64,000 nt of DNA from Sphingomonas sp. (GTDB lineage Bacteria > Pseudomonadota > Alphaproteobacteria > Sphingomonadales > Sphingomonadaceae): positions 1-64,000 of the forward strand of contig NZ_JANYGG010000079.1 of the NCBI RefSeq assembly GCF_025362505.1. The letters are read 5' to 3'. The notes under the pieces were generated by a model. That model did no database searches. It was given only the letters and a program-made list of their open reading frames with translations, and was not told the DNA's origin. Below are positions 7,884 to 16,506 of the stretch, piece by piece. Both the position numbers and the translations under genes were made by a program. Each line of letters starts with the position of its first letter. Within the stretch, counting starts at the first letter, position 1.

Positions 7884-9179
7884 ATGACGCGCGGTCTCGA
7901 CGAAACGCACCAACCATCGCGAACAAGCTGGGTCGCCAGCGCGAACGGCCACCCCGATTTCCCGATCCAGAACCTGCCGCTCGGCGTCTTTTCGTCGCCC
8001 GGCGGTGATCCACGCATCGGTGTCGCGATCGGCGACCGGATCCTCGACGTGCGCGCCGCCGCCGCCCTGCTCGACCCGGCCTGGCAGCGCGCCCTGTCGC
8101 AGCCCATCCTCAACGACTGGTTCGCCCACGGTCCGGCCGACGCCACCGCGCTTCGCCGCCGCCTGTCCACTTTGTTGAGCGACCCCGCGCACCGCGCCGA
8201 AGTCGAACCCCACCTCGCACCCCAGGCCGAGGCGACGATGCACCTTCCCGCGCGAATCGGCGACTACACCGATTTCTACGTCGGCATTCACCACGCGACC
8301 AACGTCGGGCGCCTGTTCCGCCCCGACGCGCCGCTGCTGCCCAACTATAAATATGTGCCGATCGGATACCACGGCCGCGCCAGCTCGGTTCGCGTTTCGG
8401 GAACGCCGGTCATCCGCCCCAGTGGCCAGCGCAAAGCCCCGCAAGCCGACGAGCCGACCTATGGCCCGACCCAGCGCCTCGATTATGAACTCGAGCTCGG
8501 CCTATGGATCGGTCAGGGCAACGACCTTGGCTCGCCCATCCCGATCGGCGAAGCGGGCGAGCATATCGCCGGCTACTGCCTGCTCAACGACTGGTCGGCG
8601 CGCGAAATCCAGGCGTGGGAATATCAGCCGCTCGGACCGTTCCTCGCCAAGAATTTCCTCACCAGCATCTCGCCGTGGGTGATCACCGTCGACGCGCTCC
8701 TCCCGTTCCGCCGGGCGATGCCCCCGCGCCCAGCGGGCGATCCCGCCCCGCTGCCCTACCTCGCCGACCCCGCCAACCAGGCGAGCGGCGCGCTCGGCAT
8801 CGCGCTCGAAGTCACCCTCACGACCGAGGCGATGCGCGCCGCCGGCCTCCCCCCGCACACCCTGTCGCGCGGCGAGGCGGCAGCGGCGATGTACTGGTCT
8901 GCGGCGCAGATTGTCGCCCATCACAGCGCCAACGGCTGCAACCTCCAGCCAGGCGACCTGATCGGCACCGGCACGCTGTCGATTGCCGAAGACAGCGGTC
9001 TCGGCTCGCTGCTCGAGATCAGCGAAGGCGGCAAGGCCCCGGTTACCCTCGCCAACGGCGAGACGCGCTCCTTCCTCGAAGACGGCGACGAACTGACGAT
9101 GAAAGCCTGGTGCGAGGTGGCAGGGGCGGTCCGAATTGGGTTCGGGACCTGTTCCGGACGGGTCCTCCCCGCGCGCTAG
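7884..9179 (+). CDS. fahA: Fumarylacetoacetase
   Basis: This enzyme hydrolyses 4-fumarylacetoacetate to fumarate and acetoacetate, the last step of tyrosine/homogentisate breakdown. At 431 residues it is close to the family's 415-440. It has the N-terminal SH3-like domain (IQNLPLGVFS) and the catalytic beta-roll with DYTDFYVGIHHATNVG, the metal-binding YELELG, and NDWSAREIQAWEYQPLGPF. A Gly/Asn-rich ISxWVIT region and a GDLIGTGT block close the domain. No homogentisate dioxygenase or maleylacetoacetate isomerase is adjacent, so it stands alone here. A GGGGGCG ribosome site precedes the ATG. Confidence 0.95.
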   Translation: MTRGLDETHQPSRTSWVASANGHPDFPIQNLPLGVFSSPGGDPRIGVAIGDRILDVRAAAALLDPAWQRALSQPILNDWFAHGPADATALRRRLSTLLSDPAHRAEVEPHLAPQAEATMHLPARIGDYTDFYVGIHHATNVGRLFRPDAPLLPNYKYVPIGYHGRASSVRVSGTPVIRPSGQRKAPQADEPTYGPTQRLDYELELGLWIGQGNDLGSPIPIGEAGEHIAGYCLLNDWSAREIQAWEYQPLGPFLAKNFLTSISPWVITVDALLPFRRAMPPRPAGDPAPLPYLADPANQASGALGIALEVTLTTEAMRAAGLPPHTLSRGEAAAAMYWSAAQIVAHHSANGCNLQPGDLIGTGTLSIAEDSGLGSLLEISEGGKAPVTLANGETRSFLEDGDELTMKAWCEVAGAVRIGFGTCSGRVLPAR

Positions 9180-9267
9180 AAATCGGTGATTCCCGGCGAC
9201 CATTGCGCGCTCGTATCCAAAGGCGCATGGTTGCACCGCTCGGCTGGTTTATCCGGATGGAACCCGC

Positions 9268-10560
9268 TTGAGTCACCCGCTCCCGAGCAACTTGCTCCGA
9301 CCGCGCACGATACGCGCGCCGCTGATCGTCATGCTCGCCGGCTCAGGCGCGCTGTTGGGCGCCGCCGGCGGACGCGGCGTCGCGCCGATGATCCCGCCCT
9401 CCTACCGCGCCGCCGCGCAAGTCGAATTCGTCCAGGCGCCCGGCACGGCCCCACTGTCGGACGCCGCCCGCGACGCGCGGATCGACGGCTTTGTCGAAAC
9501 AGCGCGCGCCCTCCCGGTCGGCACGGCGGCGCTGCAAGGCGGAGGCCTGCGCGACGACCCCGAACTCGCGCGCGATGCCCTCGTACTCGGGAATGGCGAT
9601 CAGGCCTTGGCGATCGCGCTGCTCGACCGCGTCCGTCCCGAGCGGGTCGGGGCGACCACGCTCATCCGGATCGAGGCGACGAGCGCCGATCCCTCCCGCG
9701 CCGCGCGCTACGCCGACGCGCTCGCCAAGGCGCTGATCGCCCGCTCGCTCGCCGACCGGATGACCGACATCTCGCCGCCCGACGCGCTGCTCGATCGCGA
9801 CCTTACCGCCAGCCGCCTCGCCGCCGAACGCGCCGATGTCACCCTCGCCGCTTTTCGCGCGAACAACGCCGACGGCGCCACCCAGGGCGACGCGCTCGTC
9901 GACCAGCTCCGCAGTGCCCTCGCCACCGCGCGCGGCGACGAAGCGGCGGCGGCGGCGCGCGCCTCGTCGGCCGGGGGCAGCGTCGTCGTCTCCGCCTCGA
10001 CGATCGGCCAGAACGGCACCGCCAGCCTCGCCCAGTTGCGCACCCAGCGCGCCGAACTTGCCCGCCGCGTTGCGCAACTCGGCGACCGCTTCGACCACGC
10101 CTACCCGCCGCTGACCAGTGCCCGGGTCGAACTCGGCGAGCTCGATTCGGCGATCGCCGCCGAACTCCACTCGCTGTCGCGCAGCGCCCGTGCCGAGGCC
10201 ACCGCCGCGACCTCGCGCGCCGCCGCGCTCGACCGCGGTCTCGCCAGCGCCGAGCAACGCCGCGCCCGCACGATCGGTGCCGGGGCCGAGATCGCCCGGC
10301 TCCAGCGCAACTCCGACACCGCGCGCGAAGCCTATCGCCAGTTGCAGGCGAGCCTCGTCCAGCGCGCAACCGATCGCAGCATCGCCCGCTCCGAACTCCG
10401 CCTCGCCGCCCCCGCCGCGCCGCCGCTCCGCCCGTCCTCGCCCGACCGGCTGCTGCTCAGCCTGTTCGGCGCACTGGCGCTCGGCATCGCCGGCGCGCTC
10501 GCCGGGCTGTGGCTGCAGCGTCCCCGGCTTGACGCACCCGCCGTCCTGTTCGCGGTTTAA
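9268..10560 (+). CDS. Wzz/GumC-like polysaccharide chain-length determinant protein
   Basis: This 430-residue inner membrane protein has a helix near each end (about residues 17-36 and 395-415) and a long periplasmic coiled-coil-like region between them. It contains the Ala/Arg-rich helices and late Pro-rich RPSSPDR motif typical of polysaccharide co-polymerases. It has no C-terminal tyrosine-kinase Walker motifs, so it is a kinase-less type. It should set chain length or gate export of the polymer made by this locus. The start is TTG at 9268; the first ATG (9331) would cut into the first helix. A strong terminator follows the gene. Confidence 0.72.
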   Translation: MSHPLPSNLLRPRTIRAPLIVMLAGSGALLGAAGGRGVAPMIPPSYRAAAQVEFVQAPGTAPLSDAARDARIDGFVETARALPVGTAALQGGGLRDDPELARDALVLGNGDQALAIALLDRVRPERVGATTLIRIEATSADPSRAARYADALAKALIARSLADRMTDISPPDALLDRDLTASRLAAERADVTLAAFRANNADGATQGDALVDQLRSALATARGDEAAAAARASSAGGSVVVSASTIGQNGTASLAQLRTQRAELARRVAQLGDRFDHAYPPLTSARVELGELDSAIAAELHSLSRSARAEATAATSRAAALDRGLASAEQRRARTIGAGAEIARLQRNSDTAREAYRQLQASLVQRATDRSIARSELRLAAPAAPPLRPSSPDRLLLSLFGALALGIAGALAGLWLQRPRLDAPAVLFAV

Positions 10561-10642
10561 TAAGTGCTTTTGTATCGCGCAGTCTGTGCCGGCCCGTACC
10601 CCCGCCCGGCACAGTTTTGCCGAAACAGGCTTTAATAAGTGC
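10556..10642. repeat. 12-base direct repeat pair
   Basis: TTTAATAAGTGC occurs at 10556-10567, spanning the stop codon of the chain-length gene, and again at 10631-10642, spanning the stop of the convergent beta-helix gene. The two copies flank the terminator. They may mark a recombination or insertion junction for the two-gene spike unit, or be chance at two TAA stops. Confidence 0.5.
10584..10618 (+). terminator. Strong terminator between convergent genes
   Basis: CTGTGCCGG and CCGGCACAG form a perfect nine-base stem with a C-rich loop, followed by TTTT on the plus strand. It ends the chain-length-protein transcript. On the minus strand no T-run follows, although the hairpin could still slow the opposing transcript. 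Confidence 0.8.
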
Positions 10643-12086
10643 CGATCGTCCCGGCCCCCGCGGCGGGCGCGCGAGATGGCGGCATCGCCCGGGTGAAGAT
10701 CGCCGACCCCGCCGTCGCCGCGTGAATCGCCAGCGTCCCCGCCGGCATGTCGACCGCCACCCGGTCGCACCAGTAACGCGCGCTGTCGTCGACCCTCAGC
10801 GCGGTGCCGATCAGCGTGCCCCCACTGGCAAGGTCGCCCATGTCGCCCTCTGCCCGGCTCCCCGCGAGCCAGCTCACCGAGGTGTTGATCGACCGCATCG
10901 TCCCGCCGCGATTGGCGCGATAGACCCCCGCGACGTCGAGCCCGACGACATTCTCGTGCGTCGTCCAGCCGTTGCACGACACGCCCGGCGCGCGGCCATT
11001 GTTGCTCGCCGAACAGTTGACCGTGACGACATGCGTCGCGGCGGTCGGCGCGGTGCTGTTGTGGACGTTGAAGCCGTCGGTGGCGTTGGCGTCGGCGGCG
11101 CAGTTGAACAAGGCGGCGAGGCCGTGGACCGAGTTGATCGCGACCCCGCTCGCGCCCGTTTCGCCCGTGCCCCCGGCGTAGCGAAAGCTGCACCCGTCGG
11201 CGACGACCGCCTTCATCGCCGCGGGCACGGTCGCCGGCGCATAGGTCAGACAAGCAGCCGAGCTTCCGCCCTCGAGGTCGAACCCGTCGCCCGCGAACTG
11301 CCCGCCGACGAACAGGCTGACCGGCGCGGTCGCCTTGATCGTCGCGGTGCCGGAGCGCAGCACGCGCGTGTTGACGTTGGTCACCGCCGCCGCGTCGGCG
11401 CGGTTGATGTACAGCGTGCCCGCGACCAACGCCCAGCTACCTGGACGGACATTGCATTGCGCTGCCGTCACCACATTGGTGAGTTCGACCGCATTGCCGA
11501 AGCGGTCGAGGTTGGCGCGGTCGAGCACCCGGTTCATCGTCGCGACAGCGAAGCTGTAGCAGTTGGTGAAGGTCGCGTCGGCAGTCGGCGCGGCGAACGC
11601 GTCATAGGCCCCCGTTTTCACCCGCCCGCCCGTCGCGATCAATGCGAGGTCGACGGTCGGCAACACCGCGCCGCCGTTCGACGGGTTGTTCGCGCGCGGA
11701 TAATCCCCCGCCGCGACGAAGACGGTGGCCGGCTGTCCGGCGGTGTTGGCGGCGGTTACCGCCTTGTGGATCGACTGGAACGGCGCGCCCGACGCGCCGG
11801 TGCCGGTCGTGTCGTTGCCGCTCGCGATGTTGACGTAAAGCGTCGTACCGGGCGCGCCGCGCGCGGTCGAGAACAGGTCGAACAGTTGCACCGCCGACTT
11901 GCCGACCGATCCGAACGACGCCCGCCTGTCCTCGTAAAGACTAACCACCGGGGTGAAGGCGGAGATGGTCCAGGCGGTGCTCCATGCTGCCGGCGCGGTC
12001 AGCGTGAGCGGCGCGAGCCGTGCCATGGAGCCAAGCCCCGACAATTGCGCGACGCTGACGGCGCTGCCGCCCGACGACCGGCCCAT
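10632..12086 (-). CDS. Right-handed parallel beta-helix protein, candidate GTA/phage-type head spike (GhsB-like)
   Basis: This 484-residue protein has no signal peptide. Residues 80-130 carry a Gly/Thr-rich LYVNIASGNDTTGTG and a pectate-lyase-like opening (PFQSIHKAV...VFVAAGDYP, as in DUF1565), followed by repeated short beta rungs with conserved Asn and Gly that fit a parallel beta-helix. Such folds bind or cleave polysaccharides in phage tailspikes. Its start lies three bases after a gene matching the RCAP_rcc01079 spike base family, the partner arrangement known from Rhodobacter capsulatus ghsA-ghsB, whose products bind the capsule. Enzymatic activity is not evident. The alternative is an unrelated adhesin-like protein, but the lack of an export signal argues against it. 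Confidence 0.62.
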   Translation of the reverse strand: MGRSSGGSAVSVAQLSGLGSMARLAPLTLTAPAAWSTAWTISAFTPVVSLYEDRRASFGSVGKSAVQLFDLFSTARGAPGTTLYVNIASGNDTTGTGASGAPFQSIHKAVTAANTAGQPATVFVAAGDYPRANNPSNGGAVLPTVDLALIATGGRVKTGAYDAFAAPTADATFTNCYSFAVATMNRVLDRANLDRFGNAVELTNVVTAAQCNVRPGSWALVAGTLYINRADAAAVTNVNTRVLRSGTATIKATAPVSLFVGGQFAGDGFDLEGGSSAACLTYAPATVPAAMKAVVADGCSFRYAGGTGETGASGVAINSVHGLAALFNCAADANATDGFNVHNSTAPTAATHVVTVNCSASNNGRAPGVSCNGWTTHENVVGLDVAGVYRANRGGTMRSINTSVSWLAGSRAEGDMGDLASGGTLIGTALRVDDSARYWCDRVAVDMPAGTLAIHAATAGSAIFTRAMPPSRAPAAGAGTIGTY

Positions 12087-12089
12087 CGC

Positions 12090-12356
12090 TCAGGCCTCGC
12101 CGATAAGGTCGGCAGCGGTCGTGCCGGTCGCGCGGACATGGCTCGCCCGCACCCCGATGTAGCTCGCGTTGGGCAAATTCTTGTAGGTCACGTCACTCGC
12201 CGCGCCGACCCCGCGCAGCGTCACGTCGCCGCCGGTCCCGACGTAGATCCCCTTGACCACCTGCGCCAGCGCGACGGTGTCGCTCGGGATCAGCGCGAAT
12301 GGCACCCGCGACGGCAGTTCGGGCGAATCGCCCATCGTGTCAAAATTGTCCGGCAT
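12090..12356 (-). CDS. Spike base protein, RCAP_rcc01079 (GhsA-like) family
   Basis: This 88-residue protein has the family's layout: a short polar N-terminus, ALIPSDTVALAQVVKGIYVG, then GGDVTLRGVG..SDVTYKNLP, and an ending in VRATGTTAADLIGEA. In Rhodobacter capsulatus the homologue GhsA is the base of the gene-transfer-agent head spike. The ATG at 12356 is preceded by GGGAGAGAACC; an upstream TTG would add eight residues and remove this spacing. Only three bases separate it from the beta-helix gene, so the pair is one unit. It is divergent from the flippase gene, 65 bases away. I recognise the family from memory and have not searched for it. Confidence 0.75.
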   Translation of the reverse strand: MPDNFDTMGDSPELPSRVPFALIPSDTVALAQVVKGIYVGTGGDVTLRGVGAASDVTYKNLPNASYIGVRASHVRATGTTAADLIGEA

Positions 12357-12421
12357 GGTTCTCTCCCGTTTGCTTATCAAATCGCCGTAGCTTGCGAAAC
12401 AAGCTGTAGGAAAGGCATTTC

Positions 12422-13789
12422 TTGAACCTTACCGGTTATTTCGAAATCCGCCGCTTAACGTGGGCGAGGGTTACGTCCGGTGCGATGGTCACCACCGGGG
12501 GCCTTGCCGTGTCGAGCGCGCTCAATCTCGCCGGACTGCTGCTGTGGGTCCGCCTCCTCACCCCCGACGAATTCGGCACGCTGTCGCTGGTCAGCGCTGC
12601 TGGTCTGATGCTCAACGCGCTCGGTTTCGAGTGGCTGCGCCTCGCCGGCGCGCGCAGCCTGAGCGATCCCACACGCTCCGAGGGAGTCTCGCCCGAACGC
12701 CTGTCCGCTTGGATTCGCGTTGCTGGGATCGCCGCCTTGATTGTCACCCTTACCGTGCTGTTGCTCACCCTCGCAGGAATTGCCGCACCGGGCCTCGCCC
12801 CGCGATGGAACGCCGCGATTCTCCTGCTCGGCGCCAGCGAAATGCTCCTCGTTGCAATCACCCTCGTCGCCCGACTCCGCCTCCAGTCGGGCACCTATGC
12901 AGGCGTCATGATCGGCCGATCCGCGCTCGCCCTTTCCGGCGGCGTCGCGCTCGTCTTCAGCGGCGCCGGCGCGGCGGGCATTGTCGCCGCCACCGCAATC
13001 GGCCAAATCGCGATCACTGCCCTCGCTATCGCCCGCGATCCGCTGTGGCGCTCGGCCATCGGCGCGCCATCGAACCGCCAGGACCGATCCGACCTGGTTC
13101 GTCTTGGCCTGCCACTCATCGCTGGATCGGCGCTTGCGCTGGCCGCCGGAACGATCGACCGCGGGCTGATCTCGGCGCATCTCGGGCTCGCCGCCGCGGG
13201 CCATTTCGCCGCCCCGGCCGAACTCGTCGCCAAGACCCTCGGCTTCGCGCTGATGGCGGTCAACCTCAGCGCCTACCCGTTGCTCGTCCGCACCCACGAG
13301 CGCGATGGCCCCGCGGCGGCGTCGCGCGCGCTCGAGCGCAACCTCGCTGTCCTGCTCGCCGTCGCGCTGCCAATCCTGCTCACCATCTGCCTCCTTGCCC
13401 GTCCACTCGCCGCCGCGCTGCTCGGCCCGGCGAGCCTCCCGCTCGCCCCTCGCCTGCTCCCGTGGCTTGCCGGCGCGGCGCTGCTGCGGCTGCTCGTGAC
13501 GTTCCACTTCGGCATCGCAATCCAACTCGCGCGGCGGATGAGCTTGCTGCTGGTACCCCCGCTCATCACGCTCGCGATCCTCATCCCCGGCGCGGCCCCG
13601 GTGATCGCGAGCGGCGGCCTCGAGGGCTTCACCATCCTGCTTTTCGCGGCGCAGGGCGGAGGGACGGTTGCCGCCTGGTTCCTCGCCCGCCGAGTCCTCC
13701 CCACCCGTCTGGTTACACCGGCAATCCTGCGGCTGCTCGCGGCGAGCGCGCTCCTGACGCTGCTTCTCGCCCCGCTGCGCCCAGCATGA
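12422..13789 (+). CDS. Oligosaccharide flippase (Wzx-like, MATE/MOP superfamily)
   Basis: This 455-residue protein has about 12-14 predicted membrane helices. It opens with GGLAVSSALNLAGLLLWVRLL-type sequence followed by TPDEFGTLSL, the usual start of polysaccharide flippases. It should move the lipid-linked repeat unit across the inner membrane for Wzy polymerisation. The start is TTG at 12422 with AGGAAAGG upstream; ATG at 12485 is the alternative and would remove 21 residues before the first helix. The last 77 bases overlap the convergent acetyltransferase gene. Confidence 0.85.
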   Translation: MNLTGYFEIRRLTWARVTSGAMVTTGGLAVSSALNLAGLLLWVRLLTPDEFGTLSLVSAAGLMLNALGFEWLRLAGARSLSDPTRSEGVSPERLSAWIRVAGIAALIVTLTVLLLTLAGIAAPGLAPRWNAAILLLGASEMLLVAITLVARLRLQSGTYAGVMIGRSALALSGGVALVFSGAGAAGIVAATAIGQIAITALAIARDPLWRSAIGAPSNRQDRSDLVRLGLPLIAGSALALAAGTIDRGLISAHLGLAAAGHFAAPAELVAKTLGFALMAVNLSAYPLLVRTHERDGPAAASRALERNLAVLLAVALPILLTICLLARPLAAALLGPASLPLAPRLLPWLAGAALLRLLVTFHFGIAIQLARRMSLLLVPPLITLAILIPGAAPVIASGGLEGFTILLFAAQGGGTVAAWFLARRVLPTRLVTPAILRLLAASALLTLLLAPLRPA

Positions 13790-14231
13790 GCCGCTGGGCA
13801 CCGATCGTTTCGCCGTCCGGAACGAACACCGCGCCAAGCAATGTCGCTCCGCAAAACAGGGTCACCCCGTCACCGAGCCGAGGATAATCCGCGACCTCGA
13901 CCCAGCGTCGCCCCAATGTCACTCCCTGATAGATCGTCGCCCTTGATCCGACGAAACCTCCTTCGCCGATAACGATCCCGAGCGGATGCGGGAAGCGCAC
14001 CCCGGGCCCGATCCGCGCCTGCGCCGAGACATGGCATCCGAACCGCGCGATCATCCGTCGCTCGATGAGCAGGGCGAGCACCCGGCCCCACCGCCCGCGC
14101 GCAACCGCCCAGTGCGCCGCCCGATAATGACAGGCGAGCGCGAACCCCGGGCTCAGGAACCACGCGACCGTCGCCTGCCCCACGCTCGGGCGCCTCCCGC
14201 AAGCAACCAGATCGGCACGCCACGCACTCAT
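13713..14231 (-). CDS. Serine-acetyltransferase-like hexapeptide-repeat acetyltransferase
   Basis: This 172-residue protein has an alpha-helical N-terminus and a left-handed beta-helix region (IGPGVRFPHPLGIVIGEGGFVGSRATIYQGVTLG), which is the acetyl-CoA-binding core of CysE/Wcb-type enzymes. The His in HPLGIVIG is the usual catalytic residue. In this setting it probably acetylates a sugar of the polymer. The C-terminal coil is unusual: the canonical closing repeats (GAVVGAxSVV) are degraded and the Ala/Arg-rich tail is read antisense to the flippase gene. ATGA overlap with the upstream glycosyltransferase shows it is last in a four-gene operon. Confidence 0.8.
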   Translation of the reverse strand: MSAWRADLVACGRRPSVGQATVAWFLSPGFALACHYRAAHWAVARGRWGRVLALLIERRMIARFGCHVSAQARIGPGVRFPHPLGIVIGEGGFVGSRATIYQGVTLGRRWVEVADYPRLGDGVTLFCGATLLGAVFVPDGETIGAQRLMLGAAGREAASGARSPRAAAGLPV

Positions 14232-15424
14232 GGTCCTGTCGTCGCTCGGCGGGCAGCATCATAAAACTCATGATGTGCCGCGACCACCGCGCGCTCGCTG
14301 AACGGATCGAGCGCCTCGGCCGACGCCGCCCCCCCGGTTCGCCATGGCGCGCTATGGTCGATCGCGCCGCGCATCACCCCCGCCAGGGCCCGCGCGTCGC
14401 CCGGTCGGAACAGCGCGATGCACCGCCCGATCGTCGCCACCTCGGGGATTCCCCCTGACGCCGCGGCAATGATCGAGCGGCCATGAGCGACTCCTTCGAC
14501 CAGAGTGCGCGGCAACGGTTCGGGCCACAGCGACGGGATCATCAGCACGTCGATCGAGCGCGCGAAATCGCCCGCATCGGCCCAGCCGAGCCAGTCGATC
14601 CGCGGATCGTCGCTTTGCCTGCGCAGTCGCTCTGCATACGCACCGCGCCCGACCCCCGCGATGCGCAGCCGCCACGCATCTCGGCCGATGTGCGGCAGTG
14701 CGTCGAGCAATGTCTCGATCCCCTTCTCGGCCTCGATTCGCCCCATGAAGCCGAACGTCAGCGGTCCCTCGGTTGGCCGCGCCGACACGCGCTTCGGCCT
14801 CGGCACGACATTGAACAGGCTGCGTCCGTCGACCGCCTTGAACCGCCCCGCATCGCGATGCGCCGCCAGAATGAAATCACTGTTCCCCGCGACCGCGTCG
14901 ACCAGCGCCGACGCCGCGCGCGTCGGTCGCGTCACCAGCTGGCAATCGACGCAGCGCGACACGCACGGCTGTCCGTTTCGGAACAGTGCCGAGCGCGGGC
15001 AGATCAGCGCATAGTCGCGCAAGCTGTGCGCGAGCGAAAGCCCGCGCCGCTTGACTTCGGGCCAGATCGAAGCCCCGAACCCGGTCAGCACATGGCTGTG
15101 CACCAGGTCGGGCCGGACCGTGTCGAGCAGCCGCCCGAACCGCGCCGCCGCCGCCCGGTTCCAGCGGTCGCGCCAATGCCACAGCGCGCGCCGGCCGCTG
15201 CCCGGACGCGACCCGCCCCACGGCCAGTAATACTGGTCGATCGGCAGCCGGTGGACGATCACCCCGCGCTCGACCACGACCTGCTCCGCCGAACCCGCAT
15301 CGAGCGTCGCGACATGCACCTCGACCCCGTCGCGGGCGAGTGCTTCGGCGAGCAGCGCGACCGACGTCTCGGCGCCGCCGATGCGGTGCGGCGGGTAGAG
15401 CGCGTTGACGATCAGCAGCCTCAT
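14228..15424 (-). CDS. Glycosyltransferase family 4 protein
   Basis: This 398-residue GT-B enzyme starts MRLLIVNALYPPHRIGGAET, the donor-independent Gly-rich N-terminal loop of GT4. A Cys-rich insert (about residues 155-175, C...CVSRCVDC) is seen in many GT4 proteins. The C-terminal domain carries FMGRIEAEKGIETLLDA and a PSLWPEPLPRTLVEGVAHG segment with the EX7E-type glutamates. It should add one sugar to the lipid-linked repeat unit in the cytoplasm. ATG at 15424 overlaps the TGA of the upstream gene by four bases; the longer upstream reading lacks homology. Confidence 0.88.
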   Translation of the reverse strand: MRLLIVNALYPPHRIGGAETSVALLAEALARDGVEVHVATLDAGSAEQVVVERGVIVHRLPIDQYYWPWGGSRPGSGRRALWHWRDRWNRAAAARFGRLLDTVRPDLVHSHVLTGFGASIWPEVKRRGLSLAHSLRDYALICPRSALFRNGQPCVSRCVDCQLVTRPTRAASALVDAVAGNSDFILAAHRDAGRFKAVDGRSLFNVVPRPKRVSARPTEGPLTFGFMGRIEAEKGIETLLDALPHIGRDAWRLRIAGVGRGAYAERLRRQSDDPRIDWLGWADAGDFARSIDVLMIPSLWPEPLPRTLVEGVAHGRSIIAAASGGIPEVATIGRCIALFRPGDARALAGVMRGAIDHSAPWRTGGAASAEALDPFSERAVVAAHHEFYDAARRATTGP

Positions 15425-16506
15425 GCCGCCACCGCCCGCGGCTGGTCCATCGCCGCGCAAGCCCCGGCAAGCACCGTCGCCGAGCTCGCCCAGCGATAGT
15501 GGAGTGCGCGGTCGAACCCGGCGGCGATCCGCGCGCTGCGCCACCGCCCGTCATCGGCCAGCGCCGCCGCCATCAGTACCGCCAGCCGATCCTCCTCGTC
15601 AGGGCCGAAATGCTCGGCCGCGCCGCCGCACACCTCGATCGCCGCGCCGCAGTCGCTCGCCAGCACCGGGCACCCCGCCGCCATCGCCTCGAGTGGTGGC
15701 AGGCCACATCCCTCGTAGCGGCTCGGGAAAATCAGCGCCCGCGCCGAGCGCAGCAGTGCGCCGACCTCGGCATCGCTCAATCGTCCGGCAAAGATCGCGC
15801 GCGGATCGTCGCCGATCTGCGTTGAACCGAAAATCCGCCCCCGCCGCTCGCCGACGATCACCAACCGCACATTGTCGCCGGCAATTCGGCGCAAGGCACG
15901 CATGACGAGTCCGAGATTCTTGTTCGCGCTCAGATTGCCGACGGTCAGGAAAAAAGGCCGCGCACCGAGCCCGAGGCGGAGCAGCACACCGTCGTCGACC
16001 GGACCGCGCAGATGATCGGCGCCGTTGGGAGCGAGCACTATGTCGGCCAGCGATATGCCGAGCACCGCCGCCAGCTCACGCCGCGAAAACTCCGACACGG
16101 TCGCGATCCTCGCCCGCCGCGCGAGCCCGCGCTCGAGCATTCGGTGCCCGAGCCCATAGCTGCGCGAGAAATACGCGGGAAAGCGATGCACCGCGGCGTC
16201 GTGCAGCACGACCAGCTGGCGCGGATGGAGCAGCGGCCCGCTCATCGCCAGCGACAGCGCGATCCCGTCGCGAGCGCCCCGCGCGAACGCCCACTGATCC
16301 CAGCCATGCCCTCCGCCGCGCCCGATCCGGCGCTGCGCGATGTGAGCGAGCCCCGCAGCGGGCGCCCCGGGCGGAGACAGCAGCACCATCTGGGGCCACC
16401 CGCCATCGCCCGCCAGCACGTCCAGCGCGCGGACGATTTCGCCGGCATAGCGCTGCACCCCGCTCTGCGGCTGGGTTGCGAACCGCCCGTTGATGAACAC
16501 CGTCAT
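15421..16506 (-). CDS. Glycosyltransferase family 4 protein
   Basis: This 361-residue GT-B enzyme begins MTVFINGRFATQPQSGVQRY, a start typical of GT4 mannosyl/rhamnosyl transferases with the GVQRYA signature. The donor domain has FLTVGNLSANKNLGLVMRAL, IFPSRYEGCGLPPLEAMAAG with the conserved glutamates, and PVLASDCGAAIEVCGGAA. It adds a sugar to the growing repeat unit. It is linked on both sides by four-base ATGA overlaps, so it is translated with its neighbours. The specific sugar cannot be assigned. Confidence 0.9.
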   Translation of the reverse strand: MTVFINGRFATQPQSGVQRYAGEIVRALDVLAGDGGWPQMVLLSPPGAPAAGLAHIAQRRIGRGGGHGWDQWAFARGARDGIALSLAMSGPLLHPRQLVVLHDAAVHRFPAYFSRSYGLGHRMLERGLARRARIATVSEFSRRELAAVLGISLADIVLAPNGADHLRGPVDDGVLLRLGLGARPFFLTVGNLSANKNLGLVMRALRRIAGDNVRLVIVGERRGRIFGSTQIGDDPRAIFAGRLSDAEVGALLRSARALIFPSRYEGCGLPPLEAMAAGCPVLASDCGAAIEVCGGAAEHFGPDEEDRLAVLMAAALADDGRWRSARIAAGFDRALHYRWASSATVLAGACAAMDQPRAVAA

